Assembly (NCBI GenBank): GCA_964035795.1
Contig: OZ038325.1
Span: forward strand, 4,593,163 to 4,657,162
Direction: 5' to 3'
DNA: 64,000 nucleotides
DNA from: Pterobdella sp. o SKG-2022
Lineage: Eukaryota; Annelida; Clitellata; Hirudinida; Piscicolidae
This document shows, piece by piece, positions 60,720 through 64,000 of this stretch (positions within the stretch are counted from its first letter, which is position 1; the number at the start of each line of letters is the position of its first letter). The translations under genes were made by a program, and so were the position numbers. The notes beneath the pieces were generated by a model. That model had not been told where the DNA came from and did not search any database. It worked only from the letters and a program-made list of their open reading frames with translations.

Positions 60720-61870
60720 AATGCTTTTTTAATATAACTTATATAACAACAGACTTTGATAGAAAGTATCGAAAAACTGATATTTTGGTATTTTTATCAT
60801 TTAGCTTGGTGCATGGTCATTTTTTGCCAACGTAAGAGGAAAACTGTCCAAGTGTGAGAACGGTGAATCTTAAATTTGATAACTTTAAGTTGGACGTTAG
60901 CTTGGGCCGGCATTTATAAAATTTTTTTCTGATTAAATGGTTTATTTTATTAATTACTTCAGAACGTATCAATGATTTAGACCGACTGCTGTCAACATCA
61001 GTCACAGAGAACTAGTAGGGCATCCGAATTTCTGTTCAGTGACACGACGTAATTTCTTTTCCATACTTGCCTATCCACCATAGCAGTACGTAATTCGTTC
61101 GACGTCAGCTCCATGTCATTTCAAAGTACCTTTTTCAGTTTGGACGTCCTTTTCCACGAGCCTCATCCAGCCCCGCAGCATTGGTCATTATCCAGGATTC
61201 ACACCGGTATAGCAGTAGGAACTCTGTAGTAGATTTGAGAATTTTTATTTTTGTGATAATGCGTGAGTTCCAGAATTTTTCTAAAGACTTGAGAATCCCA
61301 TGATAATCCGTTTCGGGCAATGATATCACGGAAAGGTTGGTGTAGCCTCCCAGATAAAGAAATTCATCAACTTTTTCAATTTCGTCACCATTCATAGCAT
61401 GAATATGACTCTCTACAGAGCAATTGGAATGCATTGCTTAGAGTCTTGCTGGCGTTTAAGAAAAGTTCTATATTTTTGAGTTGTGGTTTCAATTTTGTGA
61501 AGAAAAGACTCTGCTTTGATGATCGTATCTTTCATCAAAGCGATATCGTCGGAAAATGCAAGTACGGCGAGTATCTTTGGAGAGACTCTGCGACTTTCTC
61601 TCTTCTTAAAAGTCATTCTATCTGAAAAAAGAATAGACGTACTGAGAGTATAATTCAAGCAAATGATGGAAAGAAACAGGGCAAGTGGGTCTCCCTGTAA
61701 GACGCCAGAACCGACTGTCAGTATTGCCTTCAAGGGTCATCACAAGAACGGAAGCGCTTTCATACATCACTCGTATTGTCTTAACAATTTCAGGAAGGGT
61801 TTTGAGCATTCAAGACCGATCTATCAAGTCATATGCTTTTTTGAAATCAGCAAATTTTAACTTCTATATC
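60720..61870 (-). mobile_element. LINE reverse-transcriptase remnant with 3' tail
   Basis: On the minus strand, from ~61870 down: DFKKAYDLIDRS (catalytic motif A region), an in-frame stop, LPEIVKTIRVMYESASV, GVLQGDPLALFLSIICLNYT, RRVSPKILAVLAFSDDIALM (the FADD box has become FSDD), then EKVDEFLYLGGYTN and RIITKIKILKSTTEFLLLYR. Frames change between blocks, so it is a pseudogene. The 3' part (60760-61000) is repeated at 2150-2400. A different LINE family from the CR1-like element at 54620. Confidence 0.85.
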
Positions 61871-63893
61871 TTGAAGTTTAGAGGTTTTGTCTTAAAAATT
61901 TGATCGCGAAGCTAGTGAAAGGAAGGACAGTGAAAAATCGTGAGATTGTTTTAATACAATTCCATTGCTGCACTTGTTTGAACTCATTTTGAATAGGTAA
62001 ATCCATTTTGATTAACTTAAATCCATTTTGCTTGACCATAAAAAAAGAGAAAATGAAAAAGCGTGTAGAAAAAATTTGTGATTATGAAAATATTAAATTA
62101 TGAAAAAAAATTGAAAAAATAATTTGCAAATTGTTATAGATTATAACTATGTTGTAGATGAAATAAATTTTGTTCGAGGTTCAATACTAAGATAAATCGC
62201 ATTCCAAAAAATTACCCAAACAAATGAACTAATTGAGCATTTTGAACCATACTGATTTCAAGAAAAGAATCTATCAAAACAAATTATAAAGGGTGACTCA
62301 ATTGAATCCCAAATATTTGTATTTGCTTATCAAATCTTCGCATTCGATTACCAAACTAGAAAAAAATTTTAGAAATGAATATAAATTCAGATTTATATGA
62401 AATTGGATTAAAACTTATTTGAAACAATCAAAAAACACCATTTTGAATTTAATTTAAAATTTTGATAGTTAAAGTATTTCAAAAATTGAATTAAAAAATT
62501 TAAAACAATTGTATTTGTTAGTGAATTTTTCAAAAGCCAAACCGTAAAATGAATATAATTTCAGAACACTAGTAAGACTTTGCTCTGGGAAGAAAACGCT
62601 GCTAAATACCACGTTCTTAGAAGGAAAATCAACAAAAACTTCCGCAAAACTAATTTTGATGAACTTTTCTCAGATTCATCAAATTTTCCAAAATTTTGAG
62701 TTTTTCTTAATTTTACAAGTCACATACAGTTTTGCTTGCCAGAGCACAGTTCCCAGAAGCCTCAATGAAACATTGTTTTTTAATTCCCCCATCAATTTCC
62801 AAAGTTTATTTTGTACTCAAAAAATCTAAAATCAAATAAAAAATTTTTTTTTTTGAATTTCTGAATATTTAAGCTGAATTTGTATTTTTGAAAAAGTTTT
62901 CTCCATTTTTTAAAAGTTTGCAGACAAATGCAAAGATTCAGTGCGCAATTGCAAAGGTTTGGTATTCAATTGAGATGCCCTATAAGTCCTTTGAAAACTA
63001 ATTAACACATTGTATATATTTGGTAGGCCTATATTCATAAACAGAAATGAGTTCACAGCCATTTTGATAGACACAAATTACAGGATGACCTTCTGGGTTG
63101 GACGAAGCTTCATGGCAGACAGTATTTAACAAAATATGGCAAATCATCAGTGGATCATGAGGACGTACTAATAGACGTTGAAACTTGGTGTTTGGAATCC
63201 AAGCGGGTCAACGTTGATGATAGAGATTAGAAAAGATGGCCTTAAAAGCAGAAAATTTGTGGTCAACGTTTTATTATAAACAGTAAGTATGGCCATAAAG
63301 AGAGGGAAATCTTGCAAGTACTCTCATTAGTCAGAGAAAATTAGCTGAAATCTCCAATTCATGATTCATTTTCGATCAATCATAACATTGGAACATTGTG
63401 TGAATTTTCTGGTGTATGTTTAATTTTGATAAGACAGTTTTTAATTAAAAATAACGAATGTTTTCATGCGATTTTTATTGGATACTTGTTGCAAAAAAAA
63501 ATACACCTTTATAATGCAATGATGAGAATAATTGTTCATAGAATTATAAAAATCAATCATTTTTAAAGTTGTTTCCAATGTTGTGCAGTTTCTGTGGAAG
63601 AAGCTAAAATCTTATATACCATCCTCACGCGAAGTCTATTAAAGTCTTATTATTCTCCACTGCCTTTCTATTCTATCAATGCCTGAAACGATTATGTAAG
63701 CTTTACTATTAGAATCCCATTGTTAAAAAAGCTTGTATGCTCCAGAATAACTTTTAAAGAGTTTTACTTTAATATAGTTTTACACGACAATTTCATATGT
63801 CAATCTGTGCAATAAAAGGAAAGCCCAGTTTTGAGAACGTCTACTTAAAACACCTTTCTTAATAATATCCAAAATTTCTTTCGAAGAAATAAA
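61871..63893. other. Intergenic, AT-rich, with a fold-back end
   Basis: No gene recognised. The stretch 63060-63270 is less AT-rich but has no supported frame. Holds the isolated fold-back terminus at 62527-62577. Confidence 0.4.
62527..62577. repeat. Solo terminus of fold-back family A
   Basis: TTTTTCAAAAGCCAAACCGT, AAAATGAATATAATTTCAGA, ACACTAGTAAG matches the outer end of the element at 16647-16868 (its right flank read in reverse complement), then departs abruptly. Confidence 0.75.
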
Positions 63894-64000
63894 ATGAGCA
63901 AAGTACTAGTTGGACTATGTTGGCTTTGGGAGATATTTATTATGGCAAGTTGCTCTATAAGATTTGAAAACCAGGTTAACAACTATTCTCAGACTCAGAT
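63894..64000 (+). CDS. FReD-3 signal-peptide exon (partial gene, runs off window)
   Basis: Exon 63894-63974 (27 codons) encodes MSKVLVGLCWLWEIFIMASC and then SIRFENQ before donor AG/GTTAAC. It differs from FReD-2 exon 1 at only two of 81 bases, and the next 26 intronic bases to the window end are identical to FReD-2. So a close, inverted duplicate of FReD-2 should continue beyond the window. Upstream similarity falls off within about 10 bases of the ATG. Confidence 0.85.
   Translation, partial: MSKVLVGLCWLWEIFIMASCSIRFENQVNNYSQTQ

Overview
The window is AT-rich animal DNA. It has small exons separated by GT-AG introns, long microsatellites, fold-back MITE-like elements, a tRNA-derived SINE and several decayed LINEs. 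Gene content (an AMPA-type glutamate receptor, a GT14/GCNT-like Golgi glycosyltransferase and secreted PAN/FN2-like/fibrinogen-domain proteins) points to an invertebrate bilaterian. I guess a lophotrochozoan such as an annelid, but that is inference. No bacterial features, CRISPR arrays, rRNA or intact tRNA genes were seen.

Layout. 1876-5020 (+): an unrecognised nuclear-looking gene with a very Asn-rich exon and a 439-bp CCTA tetranucleotide array in an intron. 5.2-12.9 kb: mostly AT-rich intergenic DNA with a CATCAT minisatellite and a perfect hairpin element. 12977-18658 (+): a GCNT-like beta-1,6-N-acetylglucosaminyltransferase in six exons; its large intron holds a cluster of fold-back elements. 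18.7-22.7 kb: a LINE 3' end next to a 200-N assembly gap. 22726-43660 (-): a 22-exon AMPA-type ionotropic glutamate receptor whose exon phases all agree, giving about 1124 residues. It has an unusually long M1-M2 loop and cytoplasmic tail. 47714-50728 (+), 54126-58604 (-) and 63894-64000 (+, cut by the window edge): three members of a secreted PAN/apple + FN2-like + fibrinogen-related (FReD) family. The first two share an exon plan that includes a 25-nt microexon. The second and third share an almost identical signal-peptide exon in inverted orientation.

The receptor gene and the FReD cluster have no obvious functional link. The FReD cluster is the best candidate for something new: a local, recently duplicated family of lectin-like secreted proteins with degenerate calcium sites, one copy interrupted by an antisense CR1-like LINE in an intron. 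All gene models were built by eye from splice signals, reading-frame phase and remembered family motifs. No search was run.
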